Assembly (NCBI RefSeq): GCF_048544455.1
Contig: NC_133534.1
Span: forward strand, 30,704,217 to 30,768,216
Length of the DNA: 64,000 nucleotides
Source of the DNA: Silene latifolia
Lineage: Eukaryota; Streptophyta; Magnoliopsida; Caryophyllales; Caryophyllaceae
Reading direction: 5' to 3'
Both the position numbers and the translations under genes were made by a program. The notes beneath the pieces are model-generated. The model was not told the origin of the DNA. It searched no databases and worked only from the letters and a program-made list of their open reading frames with translations. Each line of letters begins with the position of its first letter. Positions within the stretch are counted from its first letter, which is position 1. Shown piece by piece: positions 1 to 12,053 of this stretch.

Positions 1-377
1 TACAAGTCGACTTAATTCTTTCCATTAAACTATATGCATGGTCTAACAAACCAATTCCTAAGAAACCTTACATCTCGGAGCCGAGTCGGTTAAGACTTTA
101 CAACACCTACAAGTCGACTTGGGTTTTCCCTATTCAACAATATGCAACGTCTAACAAGGCTCCAGTTGGTTTATATCTTACAAGCCTTGTTTAAAGGATA
201 AGAGAAACATGCTAGGTTGTCAATCAGGCATTTCATCAAACATGATATATGCACAAGTTGAAGAACAATAAGCAAGCATTCATATGAACTCATTAAGCTT
301 AAATCTATCCCATGATTAACTCCCCTAATCCCCCACTAGTCCTAGTTAAGTAACTACTCACTCATTATCATGGAAGA
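1..377 (-). mobile_element. Athila-type LTR, reverse, fragment left of the Tat insertion
   Basis: Read on the minus strand this stretch resembles the distal half of the Athila-derivative LTR at 52040-52450. Shared tracts include the one around TGATAATGAGTGAGTAGT, the TCATGCTTAAAT-like tract and the GTCGACTTGTAGGTGTTG tract. The other half lies at 18792-19725; a Tat element separates them. The LTR runs off the window at base 1, so it cannot be decided here whether this is a solo LTR or one end of a full element. It has no coding capacity. Confidence 0.75.
373..377. repeat. Target site duplication GAAGA, left copy
   Basis: GAAGA directly precedes the TG of the Tat 5' LTR. The identical GAAGA follows the final CA of the 3' LTR at 18787-18791. 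This fixes both element ends and shows one insertion event. Confidence 0.93.
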
Positions 378-1024
378 TGTTAGGCCTGGAAATTCGCAGA
401 CCTCCCTGATCAGTATCTCATCTAAACCTGACTGCCAGGCTGTCAGGGTGCCAGGCTATCAGGGCACACAAAGATAGGCGCCAGGCCATGGAGAGGACAA
501 CGGTCAAAATATCAGCACGATATTAGACCATATACGCGTGTTATAAAGGAATTATATACGCAGCATTAAGTGTAAAGATTACGCAGTAAATGCAGTAATT
601 AAGGGAGAGATAATTGGCAATTATTACTGGCAATAATGGAGAATAATCTGCGTTTAATACCGTATCAAGCAGCCGTTCAGGGAAGGAGCCTATATAAAGA
701 ATACTTTGAAGATATTGGAGGCATCTCATTCACCCACAAGAAGAAGCACACGCAATACATAGAGAAATATAAGCATTGTTATTATCATACAATTATTCTC
801 CCAAATTACATAGTGAAATCCTCTCCTGGTTTGGTGCCCGTGGTTTTTTCCAATTCAAGGGTTTTCCACGTACAAAATTACTTGTCTTATTATTGTTGTT
901 GTTATTTTAATTCCGGCTTTATATTGTACCCTAACGACCTGACCAACAGACTATCTAGAGCTAGTTAACCCTACATAACTCTACCCTGATCTGATTTCGC
1001 CTTGCACAAAATCCACACAAAACA
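378..1024 (+). repeat. Tat element 5' LTR
   Basis: Starts TGTTAGGCC and ends with CA. It matches 18156-18786 along its whole length, apart from scattered substitutions and an extra copy of a CAGG-rich segment of about 16 bases near 433. TATATAAAG at 691-699 is a TATA-box candidate. A 110-codon open frame at 636-968 lies inside it and recurs in the 3' LTR; I do not regard it as a gene. Confidence 0.93.
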
Positions 1025-1026
1025 AT

Positions 1027-1044
1027 TGGCGCCCACCGTGAGGC
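1027..1044 (+). other. Primer binding site, tRNA-Lys type
   Basis: TGGCGCCCACCGTGAGGC lies two bases after the LTR. It is complementary to the 3' end of plant tRNA-Lys with one apparent mismatch (from general knowledge of that tRNA). Confidence 0.75.
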
Positions 1045-1101
1045 ATCTAGCTCTTAAAATCCTTTTTTCTTATCTTACAAAAAATCAAAAAACCTACAAA
1101 A

Positions 1102-2865
1102 ATGGCCGAACCCACCGTTGAAGAACAATTAAATGCAGCTCTCCAAAAAATCGCTGAGTTGGAAAGCCTGAAAGCAAAAGTAGCCCAAACTGAAGCAGAA
1201 ATCTTGCAATTGAAAGAATCTGAGTCGGCTTTAAAGCAAAAATTAGAGAAGACCCAAGGGACAGGCGCTAGATTCCTACCAGGAACCCCATTTTGATCAA
1301 TCATTAAAAATATTGATTTTTCCAGTTTTAGGACTCCAAATATTCCTAAATCCATTAATGTTGATGGTGATGATGAACCAAAAGATGATAAGGAGAAACC
1401 TGACGAGTCCGCAGCAGCCATCATGATGGCAGTGGTTCAAGAGATCAAGAAACTCAATGAAAAATTCGATAAGATACCTGGAGTACCTGCCAGCATGGAA
1501 GAAGCTTCCCCTGACAGTTATGCTGATTCGCCTTTCATAGACGAAATAACAAAAGTAGACCTACTAAAAAAGTTCACAATTCCATCCATGAGGGTCTATG
1601 ATGGAACCACGGATCTACAAAATCACGTGGCTCTTTACAAGCAGAAAATGCTAGCTGCATCTATTCCCAGCGAGTTCAGACAAGTTTGCATATGCAAGGG
1701 ATTTAGAACGACCCTGACTGGCCCTGCTCTGCAATGGTACATCAACCTGCCAACTGGGAGCATCCATTCCTTTGCCAACCTGATCAACAGTTTCAACCAG
1801 CAATTCGCGAGTAGCAGGGAGTTGGAGAAACGATCCAGTGACATTTACCGAGTTACGCAGAAGCCTGATGAAACTCTCAGGACATTTCTTGCAAGATTCA
1901 ATAAAGAGAAAGTATCCATACCCAGGTGTGACGTTGGAACAGCAGTGGAGGCATTCAGACAGGGGCTGCTACCATATAGTGATTTATACAGCGAACTCAC
2001 TAAGTATTCCTGTCACACCTTCGAAGATGTTCAGGCCAAGACTCTTGCTTTCATCAGGCTGGAAGAAGATAAAAGCTATAAACTTGGATCACCCAGCAGA
2101 CCAAAAGATCATGAAAGGAGCAGTAGGAAGAGCAACAAAGGAAACAACTATAGACCTACTCCATATTCCAGGCCAGATCAGTCAGAAGTTAACCTGGCCT
2201 ATGAGTACCAAGGTAAGGTTAAAGTTTACCCACCTATCTCCGAACATAACTTCAGTGTTGATATTGCAGGATTGATCCAGAGACTTGACAACATAGGATC
2301 AGCTGTCAGATGGCCCAGGAAGTCAGAAAATCCAAATCCCAGAAGAGACAATTCAAAATGGTGCGAATTTCACATGGATATTGGATACACCACGGATGAT
2401 TGTTTCACCCTGAGGAAGGAAGTGGCCTACCTGCTAAAATCAGGATATCTGAAATACCTGATCAAGACAAAAGGCAGGAACGCAAACCAGGATAAAGGAA
2501 ATAAGGAGCATAAGCAGGATCGTAATCTCCCTCCACCACCACCAATCTATGAAGTAAAATTCATATCTGGTGGTTCGGAAATTTGCGGCCTGACAAGTTC
2601 AGCAGCAAAGAAGATAGCCAGGACACCAAAGACTGTGTCACCCTGCAAGCCGGATCATGTTCCAACAATCACTTTCAATGATTGTGACCTAGTGGGCATT
2701 CCTGATGTTCATCATTATGGCTTGGTAATTTCAATGCAGATTGGAACAGCCACAGTAAGAAGGATCCTGGTAGACGGAGGCAGCTCAGTGAACCTGATCA
2801 TACTTGACGTACTGAAAGCATTGAAGATCAACGAGGAAAAATCATCAAGAAATCCAGCGTCCTAG
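1102..2865 (+). pseudogene. gag: Tat gag and start of protease, with an in-frame stop
   Basis: Structural polyprotein of the Tat element. ATG at 1102 opens a glutamate- and lysine-rich, coiled-coil-like N terminus. A TGA at 1294-1296 interrupts it, and the same frame then stays open from 1297 to 2865. The middle is a typical plant Gypsy Gag core (LQWYINLP near 1730, then an FNQQF segment). A Cys/His cluster near 2359-2410 (WCEFH, then DDC) resembles the Tat zinc-binding motif with one His replaced by Tyr. The C terminus enters the protease: VDGGSS at about 2770-2787 fits an aspartic protease site. A frameshift near 2840-2880 moves the rest of the protease to another frame. The stop and the frameshift mark it as dead. 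Confidence 0.85.
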
Positions 2866-3586
2866 TAGAATTCAGTGGTGAAACCAGGAGCACTCTAGGA
2901 GAAATCACCTCCCAACCTACGTGGAAGGAGTCTCATCTTATGAGCAATTGGGAGTCCTTGACTGCCTGTCATCCTACAATGCTATCCTGGGCAGACCCTG
3001 GATTCACAATGTCAAGGCCGTACCATCAACCTATCACCAGTGCATCAAGATACCAACAGACTGGGGCATAGCCACGATCAAAGGAGATGGCAAGACCTCC
3101 CAGGAATGCTACACAGCAGCCTTGAAGCCTTCCAAAGCAGGTAAGTCTTTGGCATAGCAATTACAGTACCCTGTCTGGAGCACTTATGTGGCACCTCCCA
3201 GAATGGAAATAGATCAGGTAATCCTAGACCCTGAGTACCCTGACAGGTATGTCTTAATAGGATCTGACGCACCAGATAGTGTCAGGCCTGAACTGGTAAA
3301 ATTCCTTAAAAATAAATCATCTTGGTTTGCTTGGTCACATTTGGATATGACTGGAATTAGCGCTGATATAATTACTCATAAGCTCAATGTTGACCCATCT
3401 TTTAAGCCTTGTCATGAGAAAAGGCGCAAATTTTACCGAAAGAAAGAAATACCATAATAAACGAGGAAGTAGAGAAACTCTTGGATATGAGGATGATCAG
3501 GGAAATAATGTACCTTGAGTGGCTGGCTAACTTAGTTGTTGTGCAGAAGAAGAATGGAAAGTGGAGAATCTGTGTAGACTACACTG
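2866..3586 (+). pseudogene. pol: Tat protease C terminus, linker and RT N terminus, broken
   Basis: Continues the protease in the second frame (2921-3157), including the ILGRPWIH motif typical of retroviral-type proteases. A stop at 3155-3157 is followed by a linker (3188-3457) resembling the region before Gypsy RT (DPEYPDRYV; FAWSH; MTGI). Another frameshift near 3455 leads into the RT start, with VVQKKNGKWR and CVDYT at about 3538-3586. The frame is then cut by the copia insertion and resumes at 12054. No functional product is expected. Confidence 0.82.
3582..3586. repeat. Target site duplication CACTG, left copy
   Basis: CACTG precedes the copia 5' LTR, and the same five bases follow the 3' LTR at 12054-12058. 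Removing 3587-12058 rejoins the Tat RT reading frame. Confidence 0.93.
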
Positions 3587-4564
3587 TGTTGGAGCTTGTG
3601 TCCTCCACAAATTAGTGTGATAACATTTGTAAATCTCTTACAGGTTCACAAGGGTATACTTCGTATATTTAATCAGTTGATTAACGTTTACCTAATAACG
3701 GTTGGCTTGCTAGAAAGTTTGACGTTATTATCATACAGATGGCGGTGATCAACTGGTCCCTAAAGGTCACACCTATAGGATGTGTTTGAGAAATGTGGTT
3801 ATAGAAATATAATCACATTGATGCCCAAAACGACTAAAAAGTTAGTCAATGTGTTGATGAGACAATTATTTAATGAAAATTAAATAATATTAACTTGAGA
3901 CGAATTAACTGTCAATTCGTAAATTAAATATAATAAGTTATATTTAATTAAATGTATATAATGTTAGCTTGGACGAATTAATCTGTTAATTCGTAATTAA
4001 ATATAATCAGTTGTATTTAATATCAACAAGATGAATGTGTCATAGCGGTAATAGTGAGGGTACACATACCAAGAGGTCATGGGTTCGATCCTCACTAGAT
4101 GACAATTCAACACACTTTATATATTTTTGGAAAGACCAAAAATAAGGAGAATAATCTCCTTATTTCGGTCAGTTTGGCCGAAATTAGGAAAGACTTTTCT
4201 TTCCTAATTGACTCCAAATATTCGGTCAGTATAAAAAGAAAGGGAGAGATTTATTTCTACCCGAATGCTTTTTCTTGACCTTGCCTCCTCTCTCTCATCA
4301 CAAGAACACAAAAACAACTAAATTTTACAGAAAATTTTAGATCGATTCTAGCATAATCAAAGGGCATATCTCAGATCGTGTTGGGTGCAACTAATAGGCG
4401 AATATCAATTTTGATATTGTTCTTAGGCCATATTTTCTAGGACCGAAGGTTAATTCTGAATCCTTATACTTTGTTTATGTATTTTTGTTTATGACCTTTA
4501 ATCATCATTGTTAAATCGTTATAATCCTTCTAAATTAAGGGAAGTATACAGATTATTTCCCACA
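3587..4564 (+). repeat. Copia 5' LTR
   Basis: Starts TGTTGGAGC and ends TTTCCCACA. It matches 11075-12053. TATAAAAAG at 4231-4239 is a probable TATA box. A tRNA-like stretch with box A- and box B-like motifs lies at about 4035-4105 (listed separately). Confidence 0.93.
4035..4105 (+). promoter_or_regulatory. tRNA-like Pol III box A/box B segment inside the copia LTR
   Basis: TAGCGGTAATAGTG resembles an A box. About 35 bases later GGTTCGATCC resembles a B box one base short of the consensus. The same arrangement is kept in the 3' LTR at 11530-11592. It could be a captured SINE head or tRNA fragment; whether it is transcribed is unknown. Confidence 0.45.
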
Positions 4565-4566
4565 AG

Positions 4567-4578
4567 TGGTATCAGAGC
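4567..4578 (+). other. Copia primer binding site, initiator tRNA-Met
   Basis: TGGTATCAGAGC, two bases after the LTR, is the classic plant LTR-retrotransposon primer site. Confidence 0.93.
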
Positions 4579-5094
4579 ACTAGGCTACGATTTTAATCTT
4601 GATGATTTTCATAAAATATGTATGTAAACAATGGGGATTTCGAAAAAAAATTATTAGGGTTTTCGGCTGAAATTTTTTTTGTGCTGAGAGAATTTTGTTT
4701 TCGGCCTGTTTTTCCTTTGTTGATGATTTATTTCCATTTGATTCATATGAATTATTGTTTTAATATGTTAAGATGATAATAAAATGAATTTGTAGATACC
4801 TTGATTTAATTCGGATTAAATTAAATTGTTAATGGAATAATCATGTCGATGAGACAAGAACTTGTTTTTGCTATATAGTTTTAGCATATAAGATTAATCA
4901 TGTTCATTAATTCACTTGCTAAATCACGTTCTATATGGCAACTGTAAACATTTTCTTCATCGGTTTTGTTTTAGGGCAATTCTTGCCGCAAGTTTTTTTT
5001 GTGACGGTTGTTTTATTTATTTTTTTGCCGTTGTTGTTGTTGTTGTCTTTTTATTCTGTTCGGTACTGTTCACCGTGAACAGTGTTCATAAATA

Positions 5095-5130
<36 letters not shown>

Positions 5131-6633
5131 GTTTTTGGATTATTTTTTTCTTTTTGCCGAATCTAAAAGAAAAAGAAAAGGAAAGTTTTTCTTTCCTTGT
5201 TTTTGCCTTATTTTCGAAAAAAAAAAAATATATTTATTGGCTGTTTTTTTTTCAGCCGTGAGCAGCTGAAATATAAAAAAAAAAAATTTGTTTATTTTTC
5301 AGCCGAGACCAAAATAACAATTGGATTTTATTTTTTTTTATTTTGGCCAATTAGTTATTGTGAATCGGTTCACAATTTAAATGATACCGAGTTATTTTAA
5401 AGCAGTTTAAAATTTTGACGGATAGAATTCATATTACAAGTTTAATATGGATTAAGAATGAAATTAATGTGATTAAATTGCGGAATTGTCACTTAATTTA
5501 ATTTAAATAGGTGGTTTGGATAAATTAATCAACATAATTAAGGAATTGTGTAATGTATGTTTAATTTATTTTAGTTGATGTTTTTAATATTGTTGAATGA
5601 ATCGAATGAATGAATTTTATTTACGTATTTAATTTTGCAATCGGTTGTAATTTGTAATACTTAGTGTGGCCTTAGTCAAATTATGTTTTCGTAATGAAGG
5701 AAACATGATTTTTTATGTAATTATGAGATCTCGAATCTCTTTTATTTTAGTTTTGGGTTTTGAAATTAGAATGTAATAAATAGGTCAATTATGTAATTTT
5801 ATTTTTTGTAATTTCAAAGAAGACTAAAGATGAAGATTCAAGCTCACTCCCGCTACATGGATCAAGATGGAACATCAAGACAAGCTTCTCGGGTCCAAGG
5901 ATGGATTCCAAACTTGTATTTATTGTTCATTTTGATAGGATAGGCCACACTAGGACTTTTACTGTATTTTTTTTACGTTTTTCATTTTATTGCTTTTCAT
6001 TCACATGTTAGTAATTGCATCATTTTCCGCCTAAAACCAAACCACCTACTACTAAAATGCATGAAAATTGACTCATATTGTTGTATGTTAGTTTTCATGG
6101 ACATGCAGATGTCACAGTCAATAAGCCATCACCTTAGTTTATTCATTCTCGCATGCTAGATTATAGTTCACTTAAAATGAATTAAAATAAAGTTGATGGG
6201 ATCTTCCTCTAAAACGGAAATTGAGATTAGTCTTTATAAGGGCAAACATCTATGAGTCTCTTCTTCGTCGATAGGCCTAATATGACCCCTTCTACGTTGG
6301 GTAAGTAGTTGTGTTGACTTAGTTTACCTCAACATCATAGTCCGAAGAGTTTCTCGTGATTATGATGGACTATAGATAGAATTTACAGAAATTTATCGAC
6401 CAAAAATTCTAACGGTAGAATTAGCTAAAAGGTTAGATTATCAATTTACAGAGAATTGAGTCTTGGGATCATTTATATAATTCTTGAGGGAGGTCAATTG
6501 TATAAATGTTTTGAGTCTTCACGTTATGACATTAGTTCATTAGACTTAAAATAAAAACGATGCACATGCTTATTATTTTATTCTTCTTTCGCAGTGTAGA
6601 ACACGTTTATTATAAATAATACTGTTACAACAA
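4579..6633 (+). other. Copia untranslated leader, about 2 kb, no gene seen
   Basis: AT-rich, with a poly-A run at about 5095-5127 and several T and A homopolymer tracts around 5200-5345. Reading frames are short and lack recognisable motifs. A leader this long is unusual but known for some plant copia families. Confidence 0.7.
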
Positions 6634-7644
6634 ATGGCTGGAAATAACGCAATCCCAATGCCTAGTGCCACACTAGATCGTTCGTCCTGGCTAAAAATGT
6701 TCATGGACCAAATGAATCAGTCTACTCCACTGAAGAATGATGGGTCCACTTTTGCGGACTGGGAGGCGGCACTATGGAATGCTGCCACTGCTGACGGTAA
6801 GCTCAAGTATTTAACTAAGCCAATACCGGTCAACCCAGGCCCAAATGCAGAAGTCAACGAGTCACTCCCTTATAGTGATTTCGTTATGGAAGCGGATGCG
6901 ATAAAGAACGTACTCATCTTTGCAATGGAAACCAATTTGCAGAGATGCTTCATTGCCCAAGGTGCAAACAAGATTTTCACCACGCTCACTAATGAGTTCT
7001 CAAAGGCACGGAGAATCATTACATATGAGCATACTTGTCGCTTCTTTGATGCGAAACTCCAGAAGGGCCAACCGGTTAGCCCACACATTCTTCACATGAT
7101 TGAGAATGTCGAGAAGCTGGAGGCACTGAATTGTAAAATCAGTGAGAGCATTGTCATTGACCGAATGCTTCATTCTCTTCACGATGGTTTTGCCCTTTTC
7201 AGAGCGAACTACTATATGAATGACTTGAAAAGGAGTCCTCATGAGCTACACTCCCTTCTCGTACAGACCGAGAAGGATAAGAAATTAAGTGAGAGCGTGA
7301 AGCAGGATGTTCTCACGATTTACAACAAAGGTAAAGGTAAGGGCAAGGCTCGTGGCGACCTAGCTGTAGGTAAGCCAAAGTTTAAGAAGCCAGGAAACGG
7401 TAAGAGTGCGCCTGGTGAGACTAGTGGCTCACAGGGCAAGACAAAGAGCAAGGGCGGTGACATACAGTGCCACCATTATCACAAGACTGGACATTGGAGG
7501 AGGAAATGTCCCGTCTACCGTGAGGACATCAAGGCAGGCCGCGTCGTTCCTGTTGGTATGTCATCTTATATTCATATGATTGAGATTAACCATGCAAGTT
7601 TGAACTTGGGTACTAGATACTGGTTGTGGTTCTCATCTGTGTAA
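6634..7644 (+). pseudogene. gag: Copia gag, degenerate zinc knuckle
   Basis: A 336-codon frame starting with ATG after the leader. The middle has the copia Gag core (CRFFDAKLQKG; HILHMIENVEKL; LHSLHDGF). A Lys/Gly-rich stretch (about residues 230-275) precedes the zinc knuckle, which reads CHHYHKTGHWRRKC, so the second Cys ligand is Tyr. The final 20 or so residues are out of frame: near 7606 the coding frame shifts by one. In the other frame the protease site LDTGCGSH can be read at 7607-7630. The family makes one Gag-Pol polyprotein; the frameshift and the lost ligand mark this copy as defective. Confidence 0.85.
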
Positions 7645-10320
7645 TCATTTGCAGGGCCTAAAGAACATCATACCTCTCGAAAAAGGTGATGTGGACCTGC
7701 GAGTCGGGAATGGAGCACGAGTTGTTGCTGCCTCGAAGGGAACAAATGTAATCCAACGCCCTAGTGGTTTTGAGTTATCTTTAAATAACTGTTACTATGT
7801 ACCCAGTTTATCTAAGAACATTATTTCAGTTTCCGTACTTGCTAAAGACGGTTTTACATTTTTAATAAAGGATAATAGTTGTATTTTCTCTTTTAATGAA
7901 ATGATTTATGGCAAAGCATTTTCCATGAATGGAATTTATATCTTAGATCAAACCACGGAAGTATTACACATGAATAATAAGAAATTAAAGGTTGGTGACA
8001 AAGATCAAACCTATCTATGGCATTGTCGAATGGGACACATAAATGAGAAACACGTGAAGAAACTCGTCGATAATGGGATTATTCCCGCATTCGGATTTTC
8101 TACATATGGCACGTGTGAATCATGTCTCATAGGCAAGATGACTCGAATTTCCTTCAAAGGTGTTGGAATGCGCGCTAGTGACCTATTAGGACTCATACAT
8201 ACGGACGTATGTGGACCTATGTCAATTACCGCTAGAGATGGCTATAGATATTTTATCACTTTCACGGACGATTTGAGTAGATACGGATATGTCTACTTAA
8301 TGAAGCATAAAAGTGAGTCCTTTTAGAAATTCAAGGAATACCAGAATAGGGTACAGAACCAACTGGGTAGAAATATTAAAGCACTCCGTTCAGATCGGGG
8401 TGGCGAATATCTTTCAAATGAGTTTGATCAACACCTGAAAGACTGTGGAATAGTTTTGCAGTTAACTCCACCTGGAACACCTCAATTGAATGGTGTGTCC
8501 GAACGGAGAAATCGAACCTTACTTGATATGGTTCGATCCATGATGAGTCACACCGTAGTGCCTGATTCATTATGGGGTTATGCTCTTTTGTCAGCTGCTC
8601 TTATACTTAACCGAAGTCCGTCTAAAGCTGTCGATAAGACTCCATATGAAATGTGGAAGGGAACGGTCCCCAACTTGTCCTTTATTCGGGTTTAGGGCTG
8701 CGAGGCTTATGTCATGTGTAGACACGAGGATAAGCTCGGCCCTCGATCGGTCAAGACATACTTTATAGGTTATCCAAAAGGAACATTTGGTCATTACTTC
8801 TATTCGCCTACCGAACATCGAGTTTTTGTTGCGGCTAGTGCGACGTTCTTAGAGAAAGAATTTCTCGAGAACAAGTCGAGTAATATAACCTTCGAGCTGT
8901 CGGAGATTCCAGAACCAACGACCGAGGAACGGATGGAGGAAGTGGTTCCTCCAACTGATGATACGGTTAATATTCCTGAGGAACCTAGGAGGTCGGGTAG
9001 AGACTCTCATCCTCCGGACAGATACATTGGTATGGTCGAGGAGAATGACATTTTACTTCTAGAAAGTAATGAACCCGCAACCTATAAAGGTGCTATGGCC
9101 TGTTCCGACTCAAAGCTATGGCTCGAAGCCATGCAATCCGAGATGGACTCCATGTATGAGAATAACGTATGGGATCTAGTTGATTTACCTATAAAGGTAA
9201 AACCTCTACAGTGCAAATGGCTTTACAAAATAAAGCGTTCTGTAGACGCGCAACCAGATATCTATAAGGCATGACTTGTGTCAAAAGGTTTCACTCAAGT
9301 GCAAGGATTTCATTATGATGATATTTTTGCACCTGTAGTCATGCTACGTTCCATTCGGATAATCTTAGCGATTGCCGCATTTCATGATTATGAAATTTGG
9401 CAAATGGATGTGAAAACCGCCTTCTTAAACGGTTATTTGGAGGAAGAGTTGTACATGGTGCAACCCGAAGGTTTCATAGATCCTAAACATCCTAAGAAAG
9501 TATACAAGCTTAAGCGTTCCATTTATGGACTTAAGCAAGCTTCTCGGAGTTGGAATCATCGTTTCGACCAAGTGATAAAAGAGTATGGTTTCACTTGATC
9601 GGTCGAAGAACCATGCTTATATATCAAGTCGAGTGGGAGCAAGATTGTATTCTTGATATTGTATGTCGATGACATACTCTTGATTGGGAATGACATTCCT
9701 CTCCTATCTTCGGTTAAAGAATGGTTGAAAAACCATTTCCAGATGAAAGATCTGGGTGAGGCACAGCACATTTTGGGAATCCGTATCTACCGAAATAGAT
9801 CACGACGGACGTTATCACTTAGTTAGGAGTCTTATTTGGATAAGGTTCTTGAGAGGTTCAGCATAACCAACTCCAAGAAGGGGAACCTTCCAATGACGTG
9901 TGGGATACTGTTGAGCAAGTCTCAGTCACCCACGACGCCTGAAGGGGTTGAACGCATGAATCTTGTTCCTTATGCATCAGCTATAGGATTAATCATGTAT
10001 GCCATGATATTCACACGTCCAGACGTGGCATATGCATTGAGTTTGACGAGTCGGTACCAAAAGAATCCAGGTACCTACGGAGGACTAAGGATTGGGTATT
10101 GACTTATGGAGGAGATACTAAGCTATGCGCAACAGGTTACGCAGATGCTAGCTTCCAAACGGATCTCAGTTCGGTTCGTCTTCACTCTTAGTGTGTTGTA
10201 GCAGATTCTACTACTGAATCGTTGAATTATGATAAGCATGTAGGGCACGTCATTTCCATGGGAATTAAACGTGTTCCAGAGTTGTAGTACTTGATTATGG
10301 ATTTGATACATTATCTTTTT
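7607..10320 (+). pseudogene. pol: Copia pol: protease, integrase, RT and RNase H remnant with five stops
   Basis: One frame runs from the protease LDTG site to about 10080 without a frameshift, interrupted by stops at 8324-8326, 8693-8695, 9272-9274, 9596-9598 and 9824-9826. Integrase: WHCRMGHI and CESC (zinc region, near 8020-8120), HTDVCGPM (first Asp), RSDRGGEY (second Asp, near 8390) and the Glu in NGVSERRN. RT: MDVKTAFLNG near 9408, IYGLKQA near 9522 and LYVDDILL near 9658 (catalytic Asp pair). The RNase H part after 10070 is shortened by deletions; pieces such as CATGYADASFQTD survive. Beyond 10200 no coding is seen before the 3' LTR. Confidence 0.88.
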
Positions 10321-11074
10321 CATATACTACTTATAACATCATCGTTTTATATATAATATTTTGTTTTTCATGTGGATTGTACTGACAACATTGAACGCCA
10401 CAAAGTGAACTGAATTACATTATAATTTGTTTTGGTCCGTAATCGCCAATGTGAGCTGATAACTCCGGCTATTATATTGTGCAGTCGATTGATGGTGGGT
10501 TCAACGAGCCATAAGTCAAACGGTTGACTGATCGATCACAGATACGAGATTATGACGATACCTCGTAGGACAACTTTTTGTGACAACGTAATGGAGTCCT
10601 AAATGTTTAAAAACATTCGGTGCCAGGTCGTGGATAGGACATCCATTGTGTTCCTAGAGTCGATTCTTTTGACTATCAACTGTCTCTTGAGATTAAGGCA
10701 GTTTTTGGGTGACTTTGGTTTCTTTCTCACGGTCTACCGTAGCTGGGGCTAAGTAGATTTTTTCTGGGTCATTTCATACTGTGCTTACATCTGCAGGATT
10801 CGAGTTCAGGAAAATATCCAACCCTTATCAGGTATAGTTATTTCTCAGGGCCACTCGAGGAGTTGTAACTGAAATGCATGGCCATGCTCGAATGTGGATT
10901 CGTTTATCAGTTAAGTTAATCTCTATTCGGGAAAACCACTCTTGATACTGATCGCTTGTAAAATACGACCTTTGTGAATTCGGATTTGCAAATTGTTTTA
11001 CATTGAGTGGGAGAAATTTTATAGGATATGAGAATCGGTTATCGCACATACACTTGTGAGGACAAGTGGGAGTT

Positions 11075-12053
11075 TGTTGAAGCTTGTGTCCTCCACAAAT
11101 TAGTGTGATAACATTTGTAAATCTCTTACAGGTTCACAAGGGTATACTTCGTATATTTAATCAGTTGATTAACGTTTTACCTAATAACGGTTGGCTTGCT
11201 AGAAAGTTTGACGTTATTATCATACAGATGGCGGTGATCAACTGGTCCCTAAAGGTCACACCTATAGGATGTGTTTGAGAAATGTGGTTATAGAAATATA
11301 ATCACATTGATGCCCAAAATGACTAAAAAGTTAGTCAATGTATTGATGAGACAATTATTTAATGAAAATTAAATAATATTAGGTTGAGACGAATTAACTG
11401 TCAATTCGTAAATTAAATATAATAAGTTATATTTAATTAAATGTATATAATGGTAGCTTGGACGAATTAATCTATTAATTCGTAATTAAATATAATCTGT
11501 TGTATTTAATATCAACAAGATGAATATGTCATAGTGGTAATAGTGACGGTACACATACCAAGAGGTCATGGGTTCGATCCTCACTAGATGACAATTCAAC
11601 ACACTTCATATATTTTTGGAAAGACCAAAAATAAGGAGAATAATCTCCTTATTTCGGTCAGTTTGGCCGAAATTAGGAAAGATATTTCTTTCCTAATTGA
11701 CTCCAAATATTCGGTCAGTATAAAAAGAAAGGGAGAGATTTATTTCTACCCGGATGCTTTTTCTTGACCTTGCCTCCTCTCTCTCATCACAAGAACACAA
11801 AAACAACTAAATTTTACAGAAAATTTTAGATCGATTCTAGCATAATCAAAGGGCATATCTCAGATCGTCTTGGGTGCAACTAATAGGCGAATATGAATTT
11901 TGATATTGTTCTTAGGCCATATTTGCTAGGACCGAAGGTTAATTCTGAATCCTTATACTTTGTTTATGTATTTTTGTTTATGACCTTTAATCATCATTGT
12001 TAAATCGTTATAATCCTTCTAAATTAAGGGAAGTATACAGATTATTTCCCACA
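11075..12053 (+). repeat. Copia 3' LTR
   Basis: Matches the 5' LTR 3587-4564. It is preceded by the polypurine tract at about 11057-11074 and followed by the CACTG duplication. Confidence 0.93.

Larger units (their letters stand above)
3587..12053 (+). mobile_element. Ty1/copia retrotransposon nested in the Tat RT
   Basis: An 8.47-kb element with LTRs 3587-4564 and 11075-12053, an initiator-tRNA-Met primer site, a long leader of about 2 kb, gag, then pol in the copia order protease, integrase, RT and RNase H. The purine-rich GACAAGTGGGAG just before the 3' LTR is the polypurine tract. It sits in the same orientation as its host element. Pol has several nonsense codons and the RNase H region is shortened by deletions. 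The two LTRs differ at around twenty positions by eye. I cannot assign the copia clade with confidence. Confidence 0.93.

Noticed and set aside
636..968. 110-codon frame, also at 18398-18730
   Set aside because: It lies wholly within the two Tat LTRs, overlaps the probable promoter and has no motifs.
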